A DNA stretch of 64,000 bases from positions 200,529,262-200,593,261 of the forward strand of contig CM062292.1 in the NCBI GenBank assembly GCA_031216915.1. The letters run 5' to 3'. Of this stretch, positions 21,171-31,254 are shown in pieces. Under the pieces are notes generated by a model, which was given only the letters and a program-made list of their open reading frames with translations, was not told where the DNA came from and made no database searches. A program made the translations under genes and the position numbers. Origin of the DNA: Pictodentalium vernedei. Taxonomy: Eukaryota > Mollusca > Scaphopoda > Dentaliida > Dentaliidae. The stretch's first letter is position 1; each line of letters begins with the position of its first letter.

Positions 21171-23437
21171 AGCTTAACTTGGCAAAGTCAAGATAAGCTA
21201 TTGCCATCACGCGTGCGGAAATCTGTGAGTCTGTTCACATTTTCCTTTAGCACGGGCTGCATCCCGCAGTTCTTGTCTGATCGCCCCGAAATTTCATATG
21301 CAGGTTTGGGGTCATGTCTAGATGAGAAGGTCCCCTTTTGGTCGTGATCGGTCAACCATGATGGCTGCCCGAAGCCCGAAAAACTTTAGCACAGTCTACA
21401 GGTCATATTTATGAAGGGATTTCATTGTAACTTGGTAGGTTGACTTCATATAATGTCTAGATGAGAACGTCCCCTTTTGGACACGATTGGGCAACTGTGA
21501 AGGCTACAGGGGCCCGTAGCCCGAAAACCTTTAGAACAGTCTACAGGTCATAATTATGAAGGGATTCCATTGTAACTTCGTAGGATCACTCCAGATGAGA
21601 ATATCCCCATTTGGTTGCCATCATTCAACCATGATGGCTGCCCAAAGCCCGAATACCTTTAGCATAGTCTACAGGTCATATTTATGAAGGGATTTCATTG
21701 TAACTTGGTAGGTTTGACTTCATATAATGTCTAGATGAGAACGTCCCATTTTGGACACGATTGGGCAACTGTGACAGCTACAGGGGCCCGAAGCCCAAAA
21801 ACCTTTAGAACAGTCTACAGGTCATAATTATGAAGGGATTTCATTGTAGCTTGGTAGGATGACTCCAAATAATGTCTAGATGAGAACGTCCCCTTTTGGT
21901 CGCGATCATTTAACCTTTATGACTGCCTGAGCCCAAAAACCTTTAGCAAAGTCTATAGGTCGTATTTATGGAAGGATTTCGTTATAACTTGTTAGGTTAA
22001 CTCCATATAATGCCTAGATGATGACATCCCCTTTTGGTCGTGATTGGTCAACTGTGATGGCTACAGGTGCCCGAAGCCCGAAAATCTTGAGCACAGTCTA
22101 CAGGTCATATTTATGAAGGGATTTTATCGTAACTTCGTAGGATCACTCCAGATGATGCCCAGATGAGAATGTCCCCTTTTGGTTGCGATCATTCAACTAT
22201 GATGGCTGCCCGATCCCAAAGCCCGAAAACCTTTAGCACAGTCTTCAGGTCATATTTATGAAGGGATTTCATGGTAACTTGGTAGGTTGACTTCATATAA
22301 TGTCTAGATGAGAACAGCCTCTTTTGGACACCATTAAGCAATTGTGACGGCTACAGGGGCCCAAAAACCTTTAGCACAGTCTACAGGTCATATTTATGAA
22401 GGGATTTCATTGTAACTTTGTAGGTTGACTTCGTATAATGTCTAGATGAGAACAGCCCCTTTTGGACACCATTTGGCAACTATGACAGCTACAGGGGCCC
22501 GAAGCCCAAAAACCTTTAGAACAGTCTGCAGGTGATATTTATGAAGGGATTTCATTGTACCTTGGTAGGATGACTCCAAATAATGTCTAGATGAGATCGT
22601 CCCCTTTTGGTCACGATCATTCAGCCCTGATGGCTGCCCGAGCCCAAAGCCCCAAAACCTTGAGCATAGTCTATAGGTCATATTTATGGAAGGATTTCAT
22701 TGTAACCTGTTAGTTTGACTCCATGTAATGACTAGATGATGGCATTCCCTTTTGGTCGTGATTGGTCAACTGTGACGGCTTCAGGGGCCCGAAGCCCGAA
22801 AACCTTGAGCACAGTCTACAGGTCATATTTATGAAGGGATTTCATTGTAACTTCGTAGGATCACTCCAGATGATGCCTAGATGAGAATGTCCCCTTTTGG
22901 TTGCGATCATTCAACCATGATGGCTGCCCGAACCCAAAAACCTTTAGCACAGTCTACAGGTCATATTTGTGATGGGATTTCATTGTAACTTGGTAGGTTG
23001 ACTTCATATAATGTCTAGATGAGAACGTCCCCTTTGGATGCAATTGGGTAACTGACGGCTACAGGGGTCCGAAGCCCGAAAACCTTTAGCATAGTCTACA
23101 GGCCATATTTATGAAGGGATTTCAGTGTAACTTGATAGGATGACTCGTTTTGGAATAATTTCACTGTAACTTGGTAAGTTTTATTGATATGCGTTAACTG
23201 TGAGGGTCACATACATTAACTGTGAGGTCACATTAACCCACCCCTCAGCTCTTTAGTACAGTGTACACCTCATATTATTTTTATCAAAAACATAGCATAC
23301 ATGGAACAGAAATGAACATATTCCCAATTATCACAATTCTTGTCTTATTTCATAATCCTTTCATAAACATTGAACATTGTCCTTTTCATCACACACAACA
23401 CACAAGTTAAGCTACAGTCTCATTGACACTTTCATTT
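21171..23437 (+). mobile_element. Helentron-like cassette E4, long copy
   Basis: Left end AGCTTAACTTGGCAAAGTC plus AAGATAAGCTATTGCCATCAC. The core has about a dozen units alternating between two variants (ATGATGGCTGCCCGAAGCCC and GGCTACAGGGGCCCG) with landmark ATGAAGGGAT at 21,411, 21,556, 21,684 and 21,830, so the period is about 128-146 bp. The right end has CATAATCCTTTCATAAACA and CAAGTTAAGCTACAGTCTC, then TTGACACTTTCATTT. Non-coding. The dimeric alternation implies the array expanded in two-unit steps. Confidence 0.8.
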
Positions 23438-23723
23438 CTGTACGACAAACCACTCGATGAAATACGGAATAGCACGAAAAAACACTGGGAATATTCCTCC
23501 ATACACATATCGCTAAAACGGAAAGATCAAAACGTTAACTTATTGGCGAGTGTTTCAAGTGAATACGACTAAATTTTGCAACAATAAAGTGAAGTCATTT
23601 GGAGTATAATTCATATTTTTTCTCGAATACGTAACCGTGTTACTAACTAAGTAAGCAGATTTTGCAACCACAAAGTAGCGACTCGGTTTAATCTGGCCCT
23701 GCTTTCCGCCACAGATACTTATT
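23438..23723. other. Unassigned sequence
   Basis: No repeat or frame recognised. Confidence 0.35.
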
Positions 23724-23900
23724 TCGTTAAAACGAAATATTATTTCGTTAAAACGAAATAGCTGTTTCGTTAAAACGAAATATGTCGTTATTTCGAAATA
23801 ATATTTCGTTCAAACGAAATAATTATTTCGTTCTTTCGAAATATTATTTCGTTTGAACGAAATATTATTTCCTAAAAACGAAATATTATTTCGTTAAATT
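23724..23900. repeat. Tandem array of palindromic ~20-mer (left part)
   Basis: Units such as ATTTCGTTAAAACGAAATA are self-complementary; variants use TTCAAACGAA or TTTGAACGAA centres. The array continues at 26,893-26,950 on the far side of LINE A copy 1. Each unit can form a small cruciform. Confidence 0.85.
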
Positions 23901-23940
23901 TTAAGCCTAAAAACGCTCACCTGGCTTAAGTTGTCAAAAG
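23901..23940 (-). mobile_element. Fragment of LC2 right end, left part of LINE A target
   Basis: Inverse of 19,048-19,075: CTCACCTGGCTTAAGTTGTC then AAAAG. The matching remainder (GATGAGTGTATCAGTAAA) resumes immediately after LINE A copy 1 at 26,869. This identifies the pre-insertion site. Confidence 0.75.
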
Positions 23941-26868
23941 AAAATTAACACGAATGGGAGGAAGATGTTGGACCTATCAAAAGAGCTAGGTTTAAAGATC
24001 TTGAACAGGGATGCGAAATGTAAGGGTAAATGGACCTGGGAGAGGAACGATAAGAAAACAATAATTGATTATATACTCACTGACATTAGCGTATGGAGGG
24101 AGGTTATAGATGTAGAAATAGATGACGAGGGAAAAAATGACTTAGGTAGTGATCACAACCTGATAACAGTTAAGATTATGGGCAAAAAGACGAATAGAGA
24201 CAGAAATACCTTCAAGGAAGTTTGGGGACTAAAACAAGGAGCCGACTGGAAGCAGTTTCGGGAAAAACTAAAACCAAGTCTTGAATGTATACCTAGGGAT
24301 GCAAATGTCCAGAGTATTTCAGATGGCATAGTAAATAGCCTAACAGAGGCAGGGAAGGATTGTATAGGAAGGTTGAGGGTCCCAACGAGAGAGCTTGGAT
24401 ACAGGGTTAACGAGGGACTGAAAAAGGCTATAAAAGAAAGGAAGGTAAAATGCGCTGCTTACAGAAGAAGTAGGAAGCTTAAAGGGGTGGATAACAATGA
24501 CACGAGACTAATGAAAGGAGAATATGAACTGGCACGGAAAAAGGTGAATGAGATAAAGAATAATAATAGGAAGGAGCGCAATTGCAGTCTTGCCAGAACA
24601 ATAAAGAAAACGGGGGGTTCGAGCTCAAACGTATTTTGGAACTGGGTAAATAAACGGGGGAAAAGTAGTGTGCAGAGTATCAAAGTGGATGGGGAAAGTA
24701 CAGAAGATAAAGGCCGTATCGCTTCAGAGTTAGTCAAGCACTGGGAAAAGATAAACGATAGGCGATGGGGCAGTGGGTCCCCACCAAAAAGAAATACACT
24801 GGTGGAGGAGAACCTATCCAATCGTGTATGTAGCGAAATAACGGCAGAAGAAGTGCGGAACGTGGTCTCGAAATTAAAAAATGGTAAAGCGGGAGGGACT
24901 GATGAAATTCCGAACGAATTCCTCAAAAATGGAGGGGAGGCACTTATTGAAGTCCTGACAAACCTTTTCAACCTGGCTCTGCGAAAGCAAGAGGTCCCCA
25001 GAGAGTGGAGGGAAAGTAAGGTGTCGTTCATACACAAAAAGGGGGATAAGGAAGTTCTAGATAACTATAGGGGGATATCAGTTAGTAGTAACATCGGAAA
25101 AGTATTCTGTAAGGTCATATACAGTAGACTAGAGGAAGTTATTGAAGAGAAAGGTTTTCTAGGAGAAATTCAAAATGGTTTCAGGAAAGGACGAAGAGTC
25201 ACTGATCACCTATTTACACTCACCCAACTGATAGAATCAACAAAGGCTGAAAAGAAAAAGATGTTTCTGGCATTTCTAGATGTGAAAAAAGCGTACGACC
25301 GAGTGTGGAGGGAAGGTATGTGGCGAAAGCTCGAGGGCATCGGACTGGGGGGTGACTTTGTGGGAATCATGAAAGCACTGTATACAGATGTGCAAAGCCA
25401 ACTCAGTCTAGGGAGTATCACTACAAAACGAGTCCCTATGGATATAGGCCTCAAGCAGGGGTGTATCTTTTCACCGATTTTGTTTGCATTGTATGTTAAA
25501 GATTTAGGGGACGAACTAATTCAGAGTGCGGAGGGGGTAAATGTTGGAGACATAAAGATACCAGGCTTATTCTTTGCGGACGACATGGTGTTAATGTCTA
25601 GAACTGAACAGGGGCTAGAGAAATTGCTGGAAATTGTTGGTAGTTATGGGAACACTTGGCGGCTCGAACTAAATGAAAATAAAAGCAAGGTAATACCCGT
25701 TGGACGTAAGGTAGATATGACGAAGAGATGGAGAGTGGGGGAGTTCTCAATCCCCGAAGGGGAAAGCAAACAAATCACTGTAGGAGAAAAGGGAGAGTAT
25801 GAGTATCTAGGGGTAAGCATAAATATAACGGGAAGAGGGGTGTACAGAAATTACTCAGCCAAACTGATTCTGAAAGGGAAAAGAATCCTGAACCAACTAA
25901 AACTTTTAGGGAAAAATAGTTTCAACAAGGTCTTTGTGGGGAAAACACTATGGGAGAGGGTGGGTTTACCAAGTATAACGTATGGCACGGACGTGATTCC
26001 ATTAAACCAAACCGTTATTAAGAAGTTGGAAAGTACTCAGAATGATGCCGGCAGATGGATAACAGGGTCAAGTAATGCTGCAGCTTTGGAAGCAGTAAGG
26101 GGGGAGCTTGGGTGGATGAAAATCAAGGACAGGGTAGATTTGGGAAAACTGTGTTACTTTAACTACTTGAGAAACCTGCCTGACAACCGGTGGTGCAAAT
26201 TGATGCTCGATACCATTTGGAATTCTAATATAGAAACGGGGTGGTCAAAACATGTGAGGGAACTAATGGACAATTACTCTATAGAGGTCACAAACATAGA
26301 AGTAGGAATGAAAGAAGGCAAAAGGTTTGTCAAAGAGAGAGTCATGGAAGATTGCAATCGAAACTGGCGAGCAGGGGTTAGCGTGAAAAGATCACTGCAG
26401 GGGTTACAATATAAAGAAAAGCCAGCTTTTGAGAAGTACCTAGATGGCACCTTTGGAGGGTCACTGCTGTTCAAACTGAGATCAAGATCACTGGAGCTTC
26501 GGGGAAAAATTGGGAGAGATGGGGAAAAGGGATGCCAAATGTGCCACTCTGGAGTAGTGGAGACCCTGGAACATTTTCTCTTGGAATGCCCACAGTATAT
26601 ACCTCATAGAATAAAATTTACTGGAAGAATAATGCAGAAGTGGGGTGAAGAAACAAAGGATAGATGGCTGAAGGCGGACACGAGGGAGAGGGTAGGAATG
26701 CTTATTGAAGAAATTGAAAAAGAGGAAGTGAGGGACACTATTAAGCAGTTTATATCTGAATGCTGGGAGGAGAGGAGGGGAAGAGGGGGTGGGGTGCAGG
26801 GGGAATGATGGCCTTCTCTTATGAGGACCGCGACAAATCAGCGGCTGGCCAAAGAGTTATTATTATTA
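23941..26868 (+). mobile_element. LINE A copy 1, 5'-truncated non-LTR retrotransposon
   Basis: The insert starts AAAATTAACACGAATGGGAG, matching the interior of copy 2 at about 27,685, and ends with a 3' untranslated stretch of about 45 bp (CGGCTGGCCAAAGAG) and a (TTA)n tail. The boundary is set by comparison with the uninterrupted sequence at 19,030-19,075. It carries one open frame over nearly its whole length. 5' truncation and a short microsatellite tail are typical of target-primed reverse transcription. Confidence 0.9.
23965..26808 (+). CDS. LINE A copy 1 polyprotein fragment: partial endonuclease plus reverse transcriptase
   Basis: This 947-residue frame holds the C-terminal part of an APE-type endonuclease (IDY at about 34-36, SDH at 62-64), then a complete reverse transcriptase. 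The RT has the first catalytic aspartate near residue 439 (FLDVKKAYD), a GLKQGCIFSPILF block and the catalytic FADD with D539/D540. A C-terminal CX2CX9HX4C zinc-binding motif lies at about 857-875. The first methionine is internal to the parent protein, because the insertion is 5'-truncated upstream. No stop or frameshift disrupts it, and it differs from copy 2 at only about a dozen residues, so the insertion is young. It is unlikely to be mobile alone, lacking the GDFN part of the endonuclease. The clade is not assigned. Confidence 0.9.
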   Translation: MLDLSKELGLKILNRDAKCKGKWTWERNDKKTIIDYILTDISVWREVIDVEIDDEGKNDLGSDHNLITVKIMGKKTNRDRNTFKEVWGLKQGADWKQFREKLKPSLECIPRDANVQSISDGIVNSLTEAGKDCIGRLRVPTRELGYRVNEGLKKAIKERKVKCAAYRRSRKLKGVDNNDTRLMKGEYELARKKVNEIKNNNRKERNCSLARTIKKTGGSSSNVFWNWVNKRGKSSVQSIKVDGESTEDKGRIASELVKHWEKINDRRWGSGSPPKRNTLVEENLSNRVCSEITAEEVRNVVSKLKNGKAGGTDEIPNEFLKNGGEALIEVLTNLFNLALRKQEVPREWRESKVSFIHKKGDKEVLDNYRGISVSSNIGKVFCKVIYSRLEEVIEEKGFLGEIQNGFRKGRRVTDHLFTLTQLIESTKAEKKKMFLAFLDVKKAYDRVWREGMWRKLEGIGLGGDFVGIMKALYTDVQSQLSLGSITTKRVPMDIGLKQGCIFSPILFALYVKDLGDELIQSAEGVNVGDIKIPGLFFADDMVLMSRTEQGLEKLLEIVGSYGNTWRLELNENKSKVIPVGRKVDMTKRWRVGEFSIPEGESKQITVGEKGEYEYLGVSINITGRGVYRNYSAKLILKGKRILNQLKLLGKNSFNKVFVGKTLWERVGLPSITYGTDVIPLNQTVIKKLESTQNDAGRWITGSSNAAALEAVRGELGWMKIKDRVDLGKLCYFNYLRNLPDNRWCKLMLDTIWNSNIETGWSKHVRELMDNYSIEVTNIEVGMKEGKRFVKERVMEDCNRNWRAGVSVKRSLQGLQYKEKPAFEKYLDGTFGGSLLFKLRSRSLELRGKIGRDGEKGCQMCHSGVVETLEHFLLECPQYIPHRIKFTGRIMQKWGEETKDRWLKADTRERVGMLIEEIEKEEVRDTIKQFISECWEERRGRGGGVQGE

Positions 26869-26950
26869 GATGAGTGTATCAGTAAATTACTGGCATACGT
26901 TGTTTCGAAATATTATATTATTTCCTACAAACGAAATATTATTTCGTTAA
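26869..26950. repeat. Right remainder of LC2 end and palindromic 20-mer array
   Basis: GATGAGTGTATCAGTAAATT then CTGGCATACG complete the sequence broken by LINE A. TTTCGAAATATTATATT and CGAAATATTATTTCGTTAA resume the array of 23,724-23,900. Confidence 0.75.
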
Positions 26951-26955
26951 AACGG

Positions 26956-27210
26956 TTAACCCTTTACTTAACCTGAAAAGCAGACGACACTTGCAAAAAT
27001 AATTCTTGAATAACTATTTTTTTTTTCATTTTTTTTTCTCCAAAACATAGGTTATGACCCCTCGTTGGGACGAGCTCGACGAGCTCGTTCCAACGAGGGG
27101 TCAGAACCTATGTTTTTGAGACAAAAAGTGAAAAAAATAATAAAAATTAATTGGCGATTTTTGAGAATAGCGCTGGCCCTTTTTGGCCGTTACGTTAGGT
27201 GAAGGGTTAA
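26956..27210. mobile_element. TTAA MITE M4, subfamily A
   Basis: TTAACCCTTTACTTAACC at the left and TTAGGTGAAGGGTTAA at the right bound 255 bp. Subfamily A markers GCAGACGACACTTGC and GCGCTGGCC are present. The centre has long arms (GACCCCTCGTTGGGACGAGC and its complement). It lies between the two LINE A copies, showing these are separate insertions. Confidence 0.85.
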
Positions 27211-27316
27211 AATGAAATAAAATAAGAGTGAAACCTGTTACTTACCGTACTCCTTAATTTTCTGATTATCCCTTGACATTTACTACCGCTTGTACGACGG
27301 GATGAGCGGGTTGATC

Positions 27317-30300
27317 AGATGAAGGGTTGCGTGTGGATAGGAGCTGGGCGAACTGAGGGTCAGAAACGGGGTGGGGGTGTTGGCATCTACGCTAAAGAGG
27401 AATTACAGCCCTCATTGATTACAGATCTCACAGAAGCAAGGACTCAGATTCCAGTATCCAACGAAATAGTCTGGGCAAAAATCAAGTTAGGAAGCAGGAG
27501 TGTTGCCGTTGGTGTTGTATACTTAGCAGTGGAGGGAAGTAAGCCCGAGTGGAATGATTCAATATATACAACTCTTAGATCGAATATCACAGAGCTTGGG
27601 AGCAGAGGGTTCAGTATTGTCCTAATGGGGGACTTCAATGGGCACATCGGGGATAAGGAGGACGGCATACAGGGAGGTGATGGGAAAATTAACACGAATG
27701 GGAGGAAGATGTTGGACCTATCAAAAGAGCTTGGTTTAAAGATCCTGAACAGGGATGCGAAATGTAAGGGTAAATGGACCTGGGAGAGGAACGATAAGAA
27801 AACAATAATTGATTATATACTCACTGACATTAGCATATGGAGGGAGGTTATAGATGTAGAAATAGATGACGAGGGAAAAAATGACTTGGGTAGTGATCAC
27901 AACCTGATAACAGTTAAGATTATAGGCAAAAAGACGAATAGAGACAGAAATACCTTCAAGGAAGTTTGGGGACTAAAACAAGGAGTCGACTGGAAGCAGT
28001 TTCGGGAAAAACTAAAACCAAATCTTGAATGTATACCTAGGGATGCAAATGTCCAGAGTATTTCAGATGGCATAGTAAATAGCCTAACAGAGGCAGGGAA
28101 GGAGTGTATAGGAAGGGTGAGGGTCCCAACGAGAGAGCTTGGATACAGGGTTAACGAGGGACTGAAAAAGGCTATAAAAGAAAGGAAGGTAAAATGCGCT
28201 GCTTACAGAAGAAGTAGGAAGCTTAAAGGGGTGGATAACAATGACACGAGACTAATGAAAGGAGAATATGAACTGGCACGGAAAAAGGTGAATGAGATAA
28301 AGGATAATAATAGGAAGGAGCGCAATTGCAGTCTTGCCAGAACAATAAAGAAAACGGGGGGTTCGAGCTCAAACGTATTTTGGAACTGGGTAAATAAACG
28401 GGGGAAAAGTAGTGTGCAGAGTATCAAAGTGGATGGGGAAAGTACAGAAGATAAAGGCCGTATCGCTTCAGAGTTAGTCAAGCACTGGGAAAAGATAAAC
28501 GATAGGCGATGGGGCAGTGGGTCCCCACCAAAAAGAAATACACTGGTGGAGGAGAACCTATCCAATCGTGTATGTAGCGAAATAACGGCAGAAGAAGTGC
28601 GAAACGTGGTCTCGAAATTAAAAAATGGTAAAGCGGGAGGGACTGATGAAATTCCGAACGAATTCCTCAAAAATGGAGGGGAGGCACTTATTGAAGTCCT
28701 GACAAACCTTTTCAACCTGGCTCTGCGAAAGCAAGAGGTCCCCAGAGAGTGGAGGGAAAGTAAGGTGTCGTTCATACACAAAAAGGGGGATAAGGAAGTT
28801 CTAGATAACTATAGGGGGATATCAGTTAGTAGTAACATCGGAAAAGTATTCTGTAAGGTCATATACGGTAGACTAGAGGAAGTTATAGAAGAGAAAGGTT
28901 TTTTAGGAGAAATTCAAAATGGTTTCAGGAAAGGACGAAGAGTCACTGATCACCTATTTACACTCACCCAACTGATAGAATCAACAAAGGCTGAAAAGAA
29001 AAAGATGTTTCTGGCATTTCTAGATGTGAAAAAAGCGTACGACCGAGTGTGGAGGGAAGGTATGTGGCGAAAGCTCGAGGGCATCGGACTGGGGGGTGAC
29101 TTTGTGGGAATCATGAAAGCACTGTATACAGATGTGCAAAGCCAACTCAGTCTAGGGAGTATCACTACAAAACGAGTCCCTATGGATATAGGCCTCAAGC
29201 AGGGGTGTATCTTTTCACCGATTTTGTTTGCATTGTATGTTAAAGATTTAGGGGACGAACTATTTCAGAGTGCGGAGGGGGTAAATGTTGGAGACATAAA
29301 GATACCGGGCTTATTCTTTGCGGACGACATGGTGTTAATGTCTAGAACTGAACAGGGGCTAGAGAAACTGCTGGAAATTGTTGGTAGATATGGGAACACT
29401 TGGCGGCTCGAACTAAATGAAAATAAAAGCAAGGTAATACCCGTTGGACGCAAGGTAGATATGACGAAGAGATGGAGAGTGGGGGAGTTCTCAATCCCCG
29501 AAGGGGAAAGCAAACAAATCACTGTAGGAGAAACGGGAGAGTATGAGTATCTAGGGGTAAGCATAAATATAACGGGAAGAGGGGTGTACAGAAATTACTC
29601 AGCCAAACTGATTCTGAAGGGGAAAAGAATTCTGAACCAACTAAAACTTTTAGGGAAAAATAGTTTCAATAAGGTCTTTGTGGGGAAAACACTGTGGGAG
29701 AGGGTGGGTTTACCAAGTATAACGTATGGCACGGATGTGATTCCATTAAACCAAACCGTTATTAAGAAGTTGGAAAGTACTCAGAATGATGCCGGCAGAT
29801 GGATAACAGGGTCGAGTAATGCTGCAGCTTTGGAAGCAGTAAGGGGGGAGCTTGGGTGGATGAAAATCAAGGACAGGGTAGATTTGGGAAAACTGTGTTA
29901 CTTTAACTACTTGAGAAACCTGCCTGACAACCGGTGGTGTAAATTGATGCTCGATACCATTTGGAATTCTAATATAGAAACGGGGTGGTCAAAACATGTG
30001 AGGGAACTAATGGACAATTACTCTATAGAGGTCACAAACATAGAAGTAGGAATGAAAGAAGGCAAAAGGTTTGTCAAAGAGAGAGTCATGGAAGACTGCA
30101 ATCGAAACTGGCGAGCAGGGGTTAGCGTGAAAAGATCACTGCAGGGGTTACAATATAAAGAAAAGCCAGCTTTTGAGAAGTACCTAGATGGCACCTTTGG
30201 AGGGTCACTGCTGTTCAAACTGAGATCAAGATCACTGGAGCTTCGGGGAAAAATTGGGAGAGATGGGGAAAAGGGATGCCAAATGTGCCACTCTGGAGTA

Positions 30301-30615
30301 GTGGAGACCCTGGAACATTTTCTCTTGGAATGCCCACAGTATATACCTCATAGAATAAAATTTACTGGAAGAATAATGCAGAAGTGGGGTGAAGAAACAA
30401 AGGATAGATGGCTGAAGGGGGACACGAGGGGGAGGGTAGGAATGCTTATTGAAGAAATTGAAAAAGAGGAAGTGAGGGACACTATTAAGCAGTTTATATC
30501 TGAATGCTGGGAGGAGAGGAGGGGAAGAGGGGGTGGGGTGCAGGGGGAATGATGGCCTTCTCTTATGAGGACCGCGACGAATCAGCGGCTGGCCAAAGAG
30601 TTATTATTATTATGT
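27317..30615 (+). mobile_element. LINE A copy 2
   Basis: The element body runs from about 27,324 to the (TTA)n tail at about 30,612. AGATGAA is found at 27,317-27,323 and again at 30,616-30,622, a candidate 7-bp duplication. Flanks differ wholly from copy 1, so the two arose by separate insertions rather than by duplication of the locus. Confidence 0.75.
27319..30552 (+). CDS. LINE A copy 2 polyprotein: endonuclease (N-terminus missing), reverse transcriptase, zinc motif
   Basis: This 1,077-residue frame is the most complete LINE A protein here. Visible in order: an endonuclease part with RGGGVGIYAK (about 17-26), GDFNGHIGD (104-112), the IDY motif (164-166) and SDHN (192-195). The reverse transcriptase follows, with its first catalytic aspartate near 569, a GLKQGC block and FADD at D669/D670. 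A C-terminal CX2CX9HX4C motif lies at about 987-1,005. The N-terminal ~60 residues of an APE domain, with the usual asparagine and glutamate motifs, are absent, so the copy is 5'-truncated or starts in flanking DNA. If the AGATGAA repeat flanking the insertion is a target duplication, the ATG itself comes from the target. No stops interrupt it. It would act as a nicking endonuclease and reverse transcriptase on its own RNA. Confidence 0.9.
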   Translation: MKGCVWIGAGRTEGQKRGGGVGIYAKEELQPSLITDLTEARTQIPVSNEIVWAKIKLGSRSVAVGVVYLAVEGSKPEWNDSIYTTLRSNITELGSRGFSIVLMGDFNGHIGDKEDGIQGGDGKINTNGRKMLDLSKELGLKILNRDAKCKGKWTWERNDKKTIIDYILTDISIWREVIDVEIDDEGKNDLGSDHNLITVKIIGKKTNRDRNTFKEVWGLKQGVDWKQFREKLKPNLECIPRDANVQSISDGIVNSLTEAGKECIGRVRVPTRELGYRVNEGLKKAIKERKVKCAAYRRSRKLKGVDNNDTRLMKGEYELARKKVNEIKDNNRKERNCSLARTIKKTGGSSSNVFWNWVNKRGKSSVQSIKVDGESTEDKGRIASELVKHWEKINDRRWGSGSPPKRNTLVEENLSNRVCSEITAEEVRNVVSKLKNGKAGGTDEIPNEFLKNGGEALIEVLTNLFNLALRKQEVPREWRESKVSFIHKKGDKEVLDNYRGISVSSNIGKVFCKVIYGRLEEVIEEKGFLGEIQNGFRKGRRVTDHLFTLTQLIESTKAEKKKMFLAFLDVKKAYDRVWREGMWRKLEGIGLGGDFVGIMKALYTDVQSQLSLGSITTKRVPMDIGLKQGCIFSPILFALYVKDLGDELFQSAEGVNVGDIKIPGLFFADDMVLMSRTEQGLEKLLEIVGRYGNTWRLELNENKSKVIPVGRKVDMTKRWRVGEFSIPEGESKQITVGETGEYEYLGVSINITGRGVYRNYSAKLILKGKRILNQLKLLGKNSFNKVFVGKTLWERVGLPSITYGTDVIPLNQTVIKKLESTQNDAGRWITGSSNAAALEAVRGELGWMKIKDRVDLGKLCYFNYLRNLPDNRWCKLMLDTIWNSNIETGWSKHVRELMDNYSIEVTNIEVGMKEGKRFVKERVMEDCNRNWRAGVSVKRSLQGLQYKEKPAFEKYLDGTFGGSLLFKLRSRSLELRGKIGRDGEKGCQMCHSGVVETLEHFLLECPQYIPHRIKFTGRIMQKWGEETKDRWLKGDTRGRVGMLIEEIEKEEVRDTIKQFISECWEERRGRGGGVQGE

Positions 30616-31254
30616 AGATGAACCTAGTATTCGACTTCCCAGATCATTTAGTCGTGCGCGCCTATTTGGGCATTGATAATAACTCCTCTTTCGATCTGTA
30701 CTTAATAAATTTGTACCTTATAACAATTAACTCTTCACCGAATCGGATATCCACTATAAATTATACTACGTACTGGCCTTTTCCACTTCTATCTATATGA
30801 TCGTAGATCCCACGCCCCATGGCGAATCGAAATGTTTCTCCTTATCCTAATCAATGAAAAGTTTCGGCGCGCCGAAGGCGCACAGGGATGATGTCGGATT
30901 TAAATCCATTGCGACCCGAATAACTTTATTTGCTTTATAAATTTATTTGCTTACGAATCCGCGAGAGTAGGAAACAAGAACCAATAATCTTATTTGGTTT
31001 GAGTGTGCGCACTGGCAGTAGGGTAGTGGGTGCAGATTTCTGAAAACATCGGACTGGAAGATGACCAGCAATTGTGCATAACTACAAGTATTCTGCTTTG
31101 TGTTTGCCAAGAGACGAGAGCATATTTATGGTAATACTGAAACCGCGGTTTGTTGGTTGTTTTAGAAAAGAAAAAGAAACCCAAACAGTCGCTGGTTTGG
31201 GAGCAGCCCAGCATGTTATCCATAACGGTTACAAAAAGGAAACAATCCACCAAT
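30616..31254. other. Unassigned sequence
   Basis: No open frame with a motif. A GC-rich palindrome (GGCGCGCCGAAGGCGC at about 30,865) resembles another at 38,511 (GCGCGCCTTCGGCGCGC). Confidence 0.35.

Noticed and set aside
24459-25037. 192-codon minus-strand open frame (also 28,203-28,781)
   Set aside because: Antisense shadow of the LINE A coding strand, identical in both copies for that reason.
30616-31254. Possible missing 5' part of another LINE A copy
   Set aside because: No similarity to LINE A or LINE B coding sequence was found on either strand.
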